A stretch of DNA of 13,878 bases from Baffinella frigidus (Eukaryota > Cryptophyceae > Cryptomonadales > Baffinellaceae): positions 1,170,259 through 1,184,136 of the forward strand of contig MU646309.1 of NCBI GenBank assembly GCA_026770585.1, given 5' to 3'. The notes under the pieces are model-generated. The model worked only from the letters and a program-made list of their open reading frames with translations, was not told the DNA's origin and did not search any database. Of the stretch, positions 1-7,455 are shown piece by piece (the first letter of the stretch is position 1; every line of letters begins with the position of its first letter). Both the position numbers and the translations under genes were made by a program.

Positions 1-86
<86 letters not shown>
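1..86. repeat. (AT)43 dinucleotide microsatellite
   Basis: The window opens with an uninterrupted AT dinucleotide run of 43 units. It starts at the first base, so its true length is unknown. It has no coding content and is a likely replication-slippage and assembly-break site. Confidence 0.97.
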
Positions 87-88
<2 letters not shown>

Positions 89-241
89 TGTATTTGTTGA
101 TATGATGTATGTGTTAAGAGGTGTTGCGCCGACCAACCGGAGCACAGCTGGGTTGCTTCGCTGGGTGCCCGACACGATGAGGCCTACTGTAGAGTCATCC
201 GCGGGGTGTTTTCTTACAAGTCGGGCGCACGGGCGGGACCT

Positions 242-917
242 AAGGCTCATAGACCTTGGTATCACTCAACTCAAGGCTGAATGACCTATCTAGGACCTGT
301 GTCGAGAGTAACAACGAAGAGAAGAGACGCGGGACCTGCTCCGGCGAGCCGCGGAGGAGCTGCAGCAGCACCGCGCCCCAGCACCGCAGCGGGAGCGCCG
401 GCGGGGCAAGGTTGCGCGATGGCGGGTAACGAAAATTACTACACAAATGCTTTAATATTACTAGTAAGAACGAATTGTGTAGTAATTTTTGTTGCCAGGA
501 AATGGAAGAAAAACAAGTTTCCCCGGATAAGACCTGTTCCGGCGAGCTGCGGAGGAGCTGCAGCGGCACCGCGCCCCAGCACCGCAGCGGGAGCGCGCAG
601 GGGCGAAACCCAAGGCTCATAGACCTTGGTATCACTCAACTCAAGGCTCAATGGCCTATCTAGGACTTGCATCGAGGGTACTAAAGAAGAGGAGAGGAGC
701 GGGACCTGCTCCGGCGAGCCGCGGAGGAGCTGCAGCAGCACCGCCCCCCAGCACCGCAGCGGGAGCGCCGGCGGGGCGGCGTTGCGCGATGGGAGGTGGG
801 CGCGTTCCTCGAGGGATGCTGAGGCTGCGACGAGGGATGCGAGGGTGCAGACCGCCTGCGAGGGGTTCAGGAGGAATCAAGGCTTGAGGGCCTACCTAGG
901 ACTTGTATTGAGATGAC
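242..917 (+). repeat. Dispersed module: two long copies plus partial copies
   Basis: A module beginning AAGGCTCATAGACCTTGG occurs at about 242-424 and again at 612-790, aligned without gaps at an offset of 370 bp. Its GC-rich core (333-404 and 703-774) occurs a third time at 531-596, and its beginning occurs again at about 882-917. In one frame every core reads as a charged helix, D-L-(L/F)-R-R-A-A-E-E-L-Q followed by a Pro/Arg-rich tail, but stop codons lie close upstream in all copies and no start or splice context supports a gene. It is either a repeat derived from an exon or a GC-rich repeat that is open by chance. A foldback element sits at the end of the first copy. Confidence 0.75.
425..496. 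mobile_element. 72-bp foldback (MITE-like) element N, copy 1
   Basis: The ends are inverted repeats of 22 bp with 20 matching positions (425-446 against 475-496). The outer sequence is of the type GGYAACGAAAATTACTACAC. The element is AT-rich inside very GC-rich flanks and encodes nothing. A second copy with the same inverted ends lies at 5431-5542 in the thioredoxin intron, which supports a mobile non-autonomous family rather than a local hairpin. No clear target-site duplication is visible. Confidence 0.7.
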
Positions 918-936
918 TTAAGCAGAAGAACACACA

Positions 937-971
937 GAGGAAGAAAAAGAAGAAGAAAAAGAAGAAGAAGA
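937..971 (+). repeat. GAA-rich microsatellite
   Basis: This is an imperfect AAG/GAA purine tract with almost no pyrimidines on the plus strand. It makes open frames on the minus strand read as poly-Phe or poly-Leu, which I regard as artefacts. Confidence 0.8.
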
Positions 972-1210
972 CGGATGAGTCGGAGAGGCAGGGGTTGCGG
1001 GGCACGGTCAAGGCAATGATGGAGGAGTTGACTGGAGGGCAGCGTGCCTGACTGATGGACCCCCTCATGACTGGCAGGCTCGGACAGACACATTCAAAGG
1101 AAAGCACGCGGCCCGATGCAGCAACGATTTCCGGGATCACGCATCTTTCAAGGTGACCCGGGACCCCCCAAAAACAGCCGACCCCGAGTTGCCCCAGAGA
1201 GTATCACGCC

Positions 1211-1269
1211 TTGAGGCTCATAGCACGGATCATTCAGGCTCAGAGCACGGATCATTCAGGCTCATAGCA
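1211..1269 (+). repeat. 22-bp tandem repeat, about 2.7 units
   Basis: The unit TTCAGGCTCATAGCACGGAT plus two bases is repeated nearly three times, with single-base variants. Its start resembles the AAGGCTCATAG start of the module at 242 and 612, so it may be a decayed fragment of that module. Confidence 0.65.
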
Positions 1270-1305
1270 TGTTGGAACCCTCGTCTCTAAGCCAAGAGTA
1301 GAACA

Positions 1306-1341
1306 TAAGAAGAAGAAGATGATGATGAAGAAGAAGAAGAG
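1306..1341 (+). repeat. GAA/GAT microsatellite
   Basis: A triplet tract of GAA with a GAT interruption. On the minus strand it lengthens an open frame with a run of Ser or Phe codons that is unlikely to be translated. Confidence 0.8.
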
Positions 1342-1505
1342 CATCGCCTCGCGATCCGCAGCGACGGACGCGCAAATCCTAGACAGCGCCGGGGCTCAAT
1401 CCAGTTTCTCCGAAACCCAACAACCAGCCGTCCCCGAGTGACCCCAGGGTGCACCACCTCGCGGTCCGCAGCGACGGATTGGCATATCCGAAACAGCGCC
1501 GGGGC
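1341..1505 (-). repeat. Direct repeat of an exon fragment (1341-1395 and 1451-1505)
   Basis: Two 55-bp segments align without gaps at a distance of 110 bp. On the minus strand the 1451-1505 copy is the end of exon 5 of the Furry-like gene (reading ALFRICQSVAADRE); the 1341-1395 copy reads ALSRICASVAADRE in an equivalent frame. The second copy runs directly into the GAA microsatellite. It could be a remnant of a tandem duplication or a candidate alternative exon. Confidence 0.65.
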
Positions 1506-3491
1506 CGCCGCCGCAACCTCCGCCTCCGTATGCGGCGCGCTCCCCCCCCCCCTCCGCCGCAGCGACGCAGCGAGCGTGTCGAGACACATGAGCACGATGT
1601 GCGGCGGCGGGCCCGTTTCCTTGTACCCGAGCATTTTCCCGACGGTGGAGCCCTTGGGTAAAGGCGCGCGTCCAAGGAGGGGCCCTGCGAGCTCTGTGCG
1701 CACGAACCTGCCGGGGGGGAGGGGGGTGGGGTGAGCACTCTTGGTGTGCCGAGACGGCTGAACACACACACGCACGCGACGATGCGTCCCCGTTTGGTGT
1801 CGTTCTCATGTGCTGCATGGCCGCATCCCTGGGCCAGCTTTGTCACACACTCGCAGGCAGAGACGCACCCTGGGAGCGCCGGGGAAGGGCCTGCCAGGGG
1901 GGTGGGCACATACACAGGCTTCACACGGGGTTTGAGGCTTTAGGGTTTCAGGTTAGGGTTTAGGGTTTGGAGTTTAGGGTTTATAATTTAAGGTTTAGGG
2001 TTCAGGGTTTAGGGTTTAGGGTTTAGGGTTTAGGGTTTAGGGTTTCGAATTTCGATTTTTGGGTTTTCGGATTTCGGTTTGCGGTTTTCGGGTTTCGGGT
2101 TTCGGGTGTGCTCACGCGGAAGCGCGCGCGTCAAACGTCTCACGCGGCAGCGCAGCGAGCACCGCCGCCATCAGGGGAAACGCCACAGGCAGGTGCTTCG
2201 GCTTCAGCGCCATCGCCTCCGCACGTACCATAACCTGTTGGAGAATTTCCTGCCACGGGCCGAGCGCTGCGGAGGGGGGCGGGGGGAGGGAGGACGCGCG
2301 GAGGAGGACGGAGGTGATGGCTTTGAGGAGCGCGTGCTTGCCCTGCGTGCGAGGTGGAGTGAGTCGCGTGGATTTGGCACCGCGGGGAAGTGTCACGGGG
2401 TGGATGGAGCTGCGTGTGGGCGGTGCATGTGCGGGAGAGGTTCTGTTTCTGGTTGAGAGTGAGGAGTCTTTGAAAAGTCTTCCTGGGGTGCGGAGAGTTC
2501 CTTTCACGAAACGCCCGTCTGGTCTTGCAACACGTTGCCAATAATATCCTACACCACCAGGGGCAGTTGGCGAAGTGCATCCGGTCTCGAGGGGGAAAAA
2601 ATTGTTAGTTCCCTTCTGGTACAGGAGTGCACCTCAGCGGACATGTTACGGGCGCCGCCCTTGCTGCTCGACAGCTTGAGCATCACGCCCACCGCCTCCG
2701 CCGCGGTCGCCGCGCACGCAGAGGTCGCCACGGTCAGCTCGAGGTGAGCCATGGCGGCGGCGGCGCGCAGGGCGGCGCCTTTTGGGGAGGACGCTGCGCA
2801 GGAAGCGTCCCGGAGCTTGTGCAGCACGGGGATGAGCCGGTGCCTGTGGAGCAGATCGATAATAAGCTGAGCACGTAGCATGGTCCGAGGACAGCACTTA
2901 GCCACGGAAACCAAAGGTGGTTGAGAGCAATTTGTCCTTGTCAGACCTGCCGGTTCATGGAACAACCCACGCGGCTGCCCACAAATGAGACATTGCGGTG
3001 AGGATTCGTAGACCATGTTTCCGGTTTGGAAGCCGGACGATGTACCTGGACAGCTTCGTGAGAAGCGCCTCGGAAGCGGGTCCGTCTGACACCCCCAGAA
3101 CAACCCTCCCCACAGCACCCTCTTCGATCCTCTCCAGCAACCCTGCGTCGACGTTGCTCCCATCGTATCCCCTGAGCGCTCGAACCACAGCTTCCGCAAA
3201 CACCGCGTCGGCCGCCGTACTCCGCGCATCCCCCTCGGTCGAAGAATGCGACCTGCTGAACGCAGTAGCGCCACCGGGAGCTGATGCCCGCCAAGAGACG
3301 AGCGCGGCGCAGAGCCCCTGAGCGCAACTGGACGCAGCGACTTCGATCTCACCCAGGGCCGCGACAAACGCGGGCGAAGACGGGGAGGGGCTGCGTTCCT
3401 CGGCGCGCCGGGCGACTTCGCGCGCGGCAGCGGTCGTGAAGCGCTCGAGTACGATGCTCTCGGCGCGCACGCGCCCCTCGGGGGCCGTCAT
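1458..3491 (-). CDS. Furry/MOR2/Tao3-like cell morphogenesis protein, N-terminal exons
   Basis: Five exons on the minus strand join in consistent phases: 3491-3046, 2936-2633, 2342-2144, 1890-1776 and 1707-1458, giving 438 codons without a stop. Donors are GTACAT, GTGCAC, GTGAGA, GTGCGT and GTGGTG; acceptors end CAAG, GCAG, GCAG and GCAG. The product is Ala/Leu-rich and helical, with no signal peptide or membrane segment. I see resemblance to the N-terminal domain of Furry/MOR2/Tao3, large scaffolds that act with NDR kinases in polarised growth: an early FTTAAAREVARRAEER segment, a GKHALLKAITSVLL segment, and a KHLPVAFPLMAAVLAAL segment that resembles the KHIAVGYPL region of plant members. 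Family members are usually 2000 residues or more, so the gene should continue left of the window; no further exon was recognised in 1-1457. The boundary between exons 1 and 2 is the least certain, since its acceptor was chosen by phase. The fourth intron is only 68 bp, while the third carries telomere-like repeats. Any other HEAT/armadillo-type protein is the alternative. Confidence 0.55.
1936..2106 (+). repeat. TTTAGGG telomere-like tract in an intron
   Basis: Degenerate TTTAGGG repeats (about 1936-2046) grade into a TTTCGGG-type variant (about 2047-2106). The tract lies inside the third intron of the minus-strand gene (2143-1891), so in the transcript it reads as C-rich CCCTAAA/CCCGAAA and starts about 35 nt after the 5' splice site. 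It is interstitial, flanked by coding exons, and not a chromosome end. Confidence 0.85.
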
Positions 3492-3607
3492 CGCGCCGAC
3501 TCGCGCGTCTCCGCCACTCCCCTTCGAATTTTCAATTTCTGAGTCATTTCTGACGTCAAAAGTGGATTTTCAATTTTCTGACGTCAAAAGTTGATTTTGG
3601 CATTGTC
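3492..3607. promoter_or_regulatory. Divergent promoter with paired TGACGTCA sites
   Basis: This 116-bp gap separates the start codons of two divergent genes. It contains two perfect TGACGTCA palindromes at 3551-3558 and 3579-3586, each followed by AAAAGT(G/T)GATTTT, making a 28-bp tandem unit, and a TGAGTCA heptamer at 3540-3546. TGACGTCA and TGAGTCA are known bZIP (CRE/AP-1 type) binding sites. The AT-rich sequence contrasts with the GC-rich exons on both sides. I infer a shared bidirectional promoter under bZIP control; no TATA box is evident. Confidence 0.6.
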
Positions 3608-6600
3608 ATGCTGGGAAAATCGTTCCGCAGCGCCGCGCTCGCTCCCGCCGCCCGCGCGCTCGCTCGCCATGCAGTCTCCGCAACCACTGCTCGCACACCG
3701 CTCGCCGCGCAGCGTGCGCCAGTTTTCGCCCCGTCGGCAGTCTGGGGCGCTCGGGCGTTCTCATCCTCCGCAGGGAAGGTGGCGATCATCGACGACTTGA
3801 AGGCGTTCAACTCTGCGGTCGAGGAGGTGGATATCCCGTCCCCGCATCCCGCACCGTCCCCGCACGCCCACCCGTGGTTTCACTTCCTCAGAGGGAGCCC
3901 GCCGATTGCTTCTTCCCACACTCGATCCGCAAACCCAGCGAAATACCATCCCGTAGCGCAGGTCTCGCCCCACCTGGGAATCGCCTGGATCGGGGAATCC
4001 GAACCAGTGAGGGCGGTGGTCGAATCCCTCTCTCGGACATCTCCACACTTATCATACCAGTTGCTCGAAACAAAAGCACACAAACTCCTGGACTTGGCCA
4101 CCCATGCCAGGGCCCTTTGACATTCCTTTACATCCGCTGGTGCGCTGCGTGGATCATTCTCTTAGCGGGCCCTGGCAACACTCTAACCTGGCTTTGAGCC
4201 CAAATTGCGGCCATTGCCGCTCGCGCGGTTCGGCCCATGACGGAATCTGCACACACGCCAGCCGCGTCAGGCAGCTGCCGCGAGCGACTTGCTCACACGC
4301 AGTCTTCTCCGGATCGCCGGCGCTCTCTCCTACCATCCTGCCACGCCGCATCATCTCACCTGGAGAGGAGCTCTGAACCGCCCCCCCGCAGAGCAAGGGC
4401 GGGCTCGTGGTCGCGTACCACACGGCGGCGTGGTGCGGGCCCTGCAAGGCCGTGTGGCCGCATGTTGTGGAGATGGCTGCCTCTAACACGGAGGTCTCCT
4501 TCCTCAAGATCGATGGTATGCGCCCTCCCTGGTCGTTAAACCCTGCACCCTACACCCTGCACCCTAAACCTGAGACCCTAAACGTTGCACCCTACAACCT
4601 ACACCCTGACACCTATACCCTAAACCCTACAACCTAAGCCCTCAACTCTAAACCCTACACCCTCAACCCTCGACCCTCAACCCTCAACCCTGAACCTTAA
4701 GCTCAAAACCCTCAACCCTAAACCCTAAGCCCTCAACCCTGAACCCTGAACCCTGAACCCTAAACCCCAAACCTTAAACCCTAAACCTCAAAACACTAAA
4801 CCTAAACCTAAGCCCCAAACCCTAAACCCTAATCCCTAAACCCTAAACCGTAAACCCTAATTCCCTACACCCTGAGCCCCAAACCCCAAACCCTAAACCT
4901 TCAATTCTGAACCCTAAACCCTAAACTCTAAACCCCACACCCTAAACCCTAGACCCTAACCCCTAAACCCTAAACCTCACCCAGAACCCCTCAACCCTCA
5001 ACCCTTATCACTAAACCCTAAACCAACACAACCTCAGATCACACACTCGGCTGAGCCCCGAGTAATCAGCCGCAGCCTTTCCAGCCAGAGGGGGGGTCGG
5101 GGGAAGTTGGCTGGAAAGGCTGCGGCTGATTACTCGGGGCGCAACCGAGTGTGTGATCCGAGGGTGTGTTGGTTTAGGGTTTAGTGATTAGGGTTGAGGG
5201 TTGAGGGGTTCTGGGCGAGGTTTAGGGTTTAGGGTTTAGGGTCTAGAGTTCAGGGTGTGGGGTTTAGAGTTTCGGGTTTAGGGTTCAGAATTGAAGGTCT
5301 CCCCCCTGGCGCAGTGGATGAGGCAGCCGACGTGGCGCAGGCGAACAACATCGCAGCCATGCCGACCTTCCTCCTGCTCAAGGGGGGCGCGCAGGTATTA
5401 ATTAGTTGCTTTTGGCAACGAACCACACACGTATTAATTAGTTGCTTTTGGCAACGAAAATTACTACACGATTTGCTCAAAAAAGTAATAGTAAAGCGTT
5501 TGTGTAGTGAATTTCGTTGCACCAAAAGCAATTAATTAATACTTTTGTGGAGATGAAGGTGCACGCGATCCACGATTTATGCAGCATACGTGCACTCATC
5601 TCTTCAGCGTACTTGCTCATACTTACACTCATTTCTTCCGTATACTTGCACTCACACGATCCTCGACTTCTTCAGCATACTTGCACCCGAGTCTTTAGAT
5701 CAGTATCCTGTACATCGTTCCCTGTGTGTGGATGGCGTTGATGCTGGACCAGAGGTTCATGGAAGGCGCGGTCTTTTAATCGAGGTTGGAAATGTGAATA
5801 TTTTGAAAGTTTCAACTTTACAAGTCCTTTACACGTGGACCGCTGAGTGGTAAATTCCACACAAATATCGCGTTTGGTCACGTTACTCCCGTATATACGG
5901 GAGTAACGTGACCAAGCCCCGCCCATGACTGGTACACCTGTCTACAACCCCACATTTAAAATGCTCTCCTTTCCAGCCTCGAGTGGTTGTGAGGGTTCCT
6001 CACAGCGAGGCCCACGAGAGTCCCACGACTGTTAACTGAACTGGTTGTGTACCGGGACGACGACTCAACCGTGCAGGCTTAGTACCAGGAATCCATCTCA
6101 TCAGTCAAGCGTTGTGAGACTCTCAGTCCCAGAGTCTCATGAACCGAGGTTTCATATGTACAGGGATATTTGGGCTGTAAGATTACCGAGCATCGGTCTG
6201 TGTCTGTTTTCTTAAGATGTACCTGCGGGTTGACTGCCGCGATATTTAGTCAACCTTCAGATACAAAATTGAGAACACGCAGGCCCCAAATCCGGTGCGG
6301 GTTCTTCAGTCCTGGAATCTTGTGACCCAGATATCCCTTGACCTCGATTGGAAGACAACACCACCTCCCTAGAACAACCAACGGTCTGCAGGTATCAACC
6401 GCAGGATCCTTGTGGGAGGCTACTGCAGGGTCCTACAGGGGTACCTCGCTGACAAGAAAACGCCCCCCCCCCCAGGACACCATAGGGCCCTAGGCATGGT
6501 CCTACTGTAGGGTCCTTAGGGGGGGCGATTTCTTATGAGCGAGGTACCCCTGTAGGGGGAGGCGTTGTGTTACGTCGCACCTCCCCGCACTCGGAACGCA

Positions 6601-7245
6601 AGGTTCCATGCTCTTAGGATGGTCAGCGGCCCATATCATATGCATGGGCCATCCGTAAGTTGCTACAGAGTTTGGCATCACTTGAGAATACAGAACGGAT
6701 TCGACCCCTGCGTGTTCTTAGATATGTACATGCCGGTTAACTAAATCTCGTGTTTAGTCAACCCTCTCGTACTTTTTTAAGAACACGTCGACCGACTGAC
6801 CCTCGAGCAAGGGTGTTCGAGGTACAGTCGAGTACCCCAACTTATTTCACTCAAGTGGCGAGTAGGCTCCTACGCCCTACCGTATGGTCCTAGGACCTGC
6901 CTAGGACTTCTTGGGTCAATTTTGACCCCCTCGCCACTGAAGGCATACAGTCGAGCACATGTAACCCCAACTTTGACTGTATCCTACACTCGAGTATCCC
7001 TGTACACTCGAGTAACCCCAACTTCGCATGTACAAGGGTACCTCGCTTATAAGAAACACCCACCCCCTTAGGACCACCGTAGGGCCCTAGGCATGGTCCT
7101 ACTGTAGGGTCCTATGAGGAGGCGGTCTCTCATGAGCGAGCTTTCCCTTTACACTCGAATGACCCCAACGTGGCATGCGCAGGTGGACAAGCTTGTGGGC
7201 GCCGACGCCGCGGGCCTCAAGGTCCTCGTCGCGAAGCACAAGTGA
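3608..7245 (+). CDS. Thioredoxin with mitochondrial-type presequence
   Basis: Four exons (3608-3826, 4392-4515, 5315-5394, 7183-7245) join in phases 0, 1 and 0 to give 161 residues. Residues 1 to about 57 form an Arg/Ala/Ser-rich, acid-free presequence ending near RAFSSSAGK, typical of mitochondrial import. The rest is one thioredoxin fold of about 104 residues: active-site WCGPCK (Cys88 and Cys91), cis-proline motif AMPTF (Pro131), KGGAQVDKLVGA hairpin and a C-terminal helix ending VAKHK before TGA. Its role is dithiol-disulfide exchange, reducing target proteins, probably in the mitochondrial matrix with a reductase not seen here. The buried Asp of classical thioredoxins (five residues before the active-site Trp) appears to be Tyr82. 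Introns are 565, 799 and 1788 bp; the second and third are packed with repeats. Acceptors are CCGCAG, GCGCAG and GCGCAG. A degenerate copy of the last exon lies downstream at 7456-7506. A divergent promoter with bZIP-type sites precedes the gene. Identity as a thioredoxin is very secure; the compartment is inferred. Confidence 0.93.
4106..4176. repeat. Small inverted repeat in thioredoxin intron 1
   Basis: GCCAGGGCCC (4106-4115) faces GGGCCCTGGC (4167-4176), a perfect 10-bp inverted repeat around 51 bp. It may be a minor foldback element or chance. Nothing else stands out in this 565-bp intron beyond its pyrimidine-rich end before the acceptor. Confidence 0.4.
4536..5036 (+). repeat. CCCTAAA/CCCTGAA/CCCTCAA telomere-like tract, thioredoxin intron 2
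   Basis: About 500 bp of degenerate heptamers of the form CCCTNAA begin roughly 20 nt after the GTATGC donor at 4516. Units vary at the fifth base (A, G or C), with frequent insertions and losses, so this is not a fresh telomere. The C-rich strand is the sense strand. The last part forms the left arm of the large inverted repeat. Confidence 0.9.
4897..5298. repeat. Large inverted repeat, 191-bp arms, 20-bp spacer
   Basis: The left arm 4897-5087 and right arm 5108-5298 are reverse complements without gaps; I count 10 mismatches (about 95 percent). The inner 50 bp of each arm is unique GC-rich sequence (for example GGCTGCGGCTGATTACTCGG in the right arm); the outer part is telomere-like repeat, so the CCCTAAA strand on the left flips to TTTAGGG on the right. 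The right arm ends 16 nt before the acceptor of exon 3. Pre-mRNA from this intron should fold into a long hairpin. Confidence 0.92.
5395..5542. mobile_element. Foldback (MITE-like) element N, copy 2, with partial tandem copy
   Basis: The full copy at 5431-5542 has inverted ends of about 40 bp: GTATTAATTAGTTGCTTTTG on the left matches the complement of the right end, followed inward by the same CAACGAAAATTACTACAC sequence seen at 425. The first 28 bp are also present as a tandem copy starting at 5395, 36 bp upstream. Position 5395 is the first base of thioredoxin intron 3, so the 5' splice site GTATTA is the terminus of the element. It has no coding capacity. Confidence 0.75.
5574..5687 (+). 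repeat. Imperfect tandem repeat in thioredoxin intron 3
   Basis: A unit of the type CTTCAGCATACTTGCACTCA recurs four to five times with substitutions and small gaps. It is intronic and non-coding. Open frames across it read as Ser/Leu/Tyr-rich peptides without protein character. Confidence 0.6.
5874..5915. repeat. Perfect 42-bp palindrome
   Basis: Positions 5874-5894 are the exact reverse complement of 5895-5915, with no spacer, centred on GTATATAC. Symmetry ends at 5873/5916. It lies in thioredoxin intron 3. It could be a miniature foldback element, a cruciform-forming site or a binding site; no second copy was seen in the window. Confidence 0.9.
6205..6279. mobile_element. Nested-hairpin element D, copy 1
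   Basis: This segment of about 75 bp aligns with 6711-6787. Outer arms are TTCTTAAG-like and a GAGAACAC-type end; an inner stem pairs GGTTGACT (6228-6235) with AGTCAACC (6248-6255). It lies in thioredoxin intron 3 and has no coding content. The shared nested-stem layout of two diverged copies supports a small mobile or structured element. Confidence 0.55.
6434..6554 (+). mobile_element. 121-bp palindromic element P, copy P1
   Basis: It begins TACAGGGGTACCTCGCT and ends AGCGAGGTACCCCTGTA. The arms are near-perfect inverted repeats for about 44 bp, and the centre carries ATAGGGCCCTAGGCATGG, which gives the copy an orientation. It lies inside thioredoxin intron 3. The central variant GGCATGGTCC is shared with P2 only, so the two intronic copies form a subtype. 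There is no open frame, so it is non-autonomous. Confidence 0.85.
6711..6787. mobile_element. Nested-hairpin element D, copy 2
   Basis: The outer arms CGTGTTCTTA and TAAGAACACG are perfect inverted repeats. An inner stem pairs GGTTAACT with AGTCAACC apart from one mismatch. It is 77 bp long, in intron 3, with the same layout as the copy at 6205-6279. Confidence 0.65.
6854..6938 (-). mobile_element. Foldback element E, copy 1
   Basis: The termini are AGTGGCGAG and CTCGCCACT, a perfect 9-bp inverted repeat. Read on the minus strand, the inside matches the copy at 9109-9209: AGTGGCGAGGG at one end, then TACGGTAG, GCGTAGGAGCCT and CTCGCCACTT. It is intronic and non-coding. Confidence 0.65.
7031..7151 (+). 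mobile_element. 121-bp palindromic element P, copy P2
   Basis: It begins TACAAGGGTACCTCGCTT; the right terminus is more decayed (GCGAGCTTTCCCTTTA). Its length equals that of P1, P4 and P5. It lies in thioredoxin intron 3, ending about 30 nt before the acceptor of exon 4. Direct repeats of 28 bp (7003-7030 and 7150-7177, 24 identical) abut it on both sides. Confidence 0.8.
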
Positions 7246-7390
7246 GCCATTATCCTCTCAGCAAGCACGCGTGAGCCTTTGTGCTCTCAGCACAAGTGAG
7301 CGCGCCTGAGTGCAAGTAAGCGAAAGTTAATGCAAGTGAGCGCACGTGGCTGCTGCACGCCAAGTACACGTGAGCCATTATCTCGTCATT

Positions 7391-7449
7391 TACAAGGGTA
7401 CCTCGCTCATGAGAAACCGCCTCCTCCTAGCTAGGGCCCTACAGTAGGC
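7391..7449 (-). mobile_element. Truncated element P, copy P3
   Basis: Only about half of the 121-bp element is present: TACAAGGGTACCTCGCTCAT through the arm to GGGCCCTACAGTAGGC. It then stops abruptly at the start of the duplicated thioredoxin exon copy. Its centre is in the opposite orientation to P1, P2, P4 and P7. Confidence 0.75.
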
Positions 7450-7455
7450 AGGCTA

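Larger units (their letters stand above)
6823..7177 (+). repeat. Repeated pre-acceptor unit (TACACTCGAGTAACCCCAAC)
   Basis: A 21-28-bp unit of the type TACACTCGAGTAACCCCAAC occurs at 6823-6843, 6946-6973, 6985-6999 (partial), 7003-7030 and 7150-7177. The last copy forms the sequence immediately before the GCGCAG acceptor of thioredoxin exon 4. Element E1 lies between the first two units and P2 lies exactly between the last two. Confidence 0.7.

Noticed and set aside
1287-1457. Extension of the Furry-like exon 5 to a stop at 1287 through a poly-Ser run
   Set aside because: The run comes from the GAA/GAT microsatellite, the sequence loses protein character after VAADRE, and a phase-0 GTGGTG donor stands at that point.
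2549-3367. 272-codon minus-strand open frame as an unspliced protein
   Set aside because: Only its central part is protein-like, and that part is explained by exon 2 of the spliced gene; the start of the frame overlaps exon 1 in another frame.
4536-5298. True telomere or chromosome-fusion point
   Set aside because: The tract is degenerate, lies inside an intron between exons that join in phase, and similar tracts occur in two other introns. The head-to-head flip is better explained by an inverted duplication that includes 50 bp of unique sequence.
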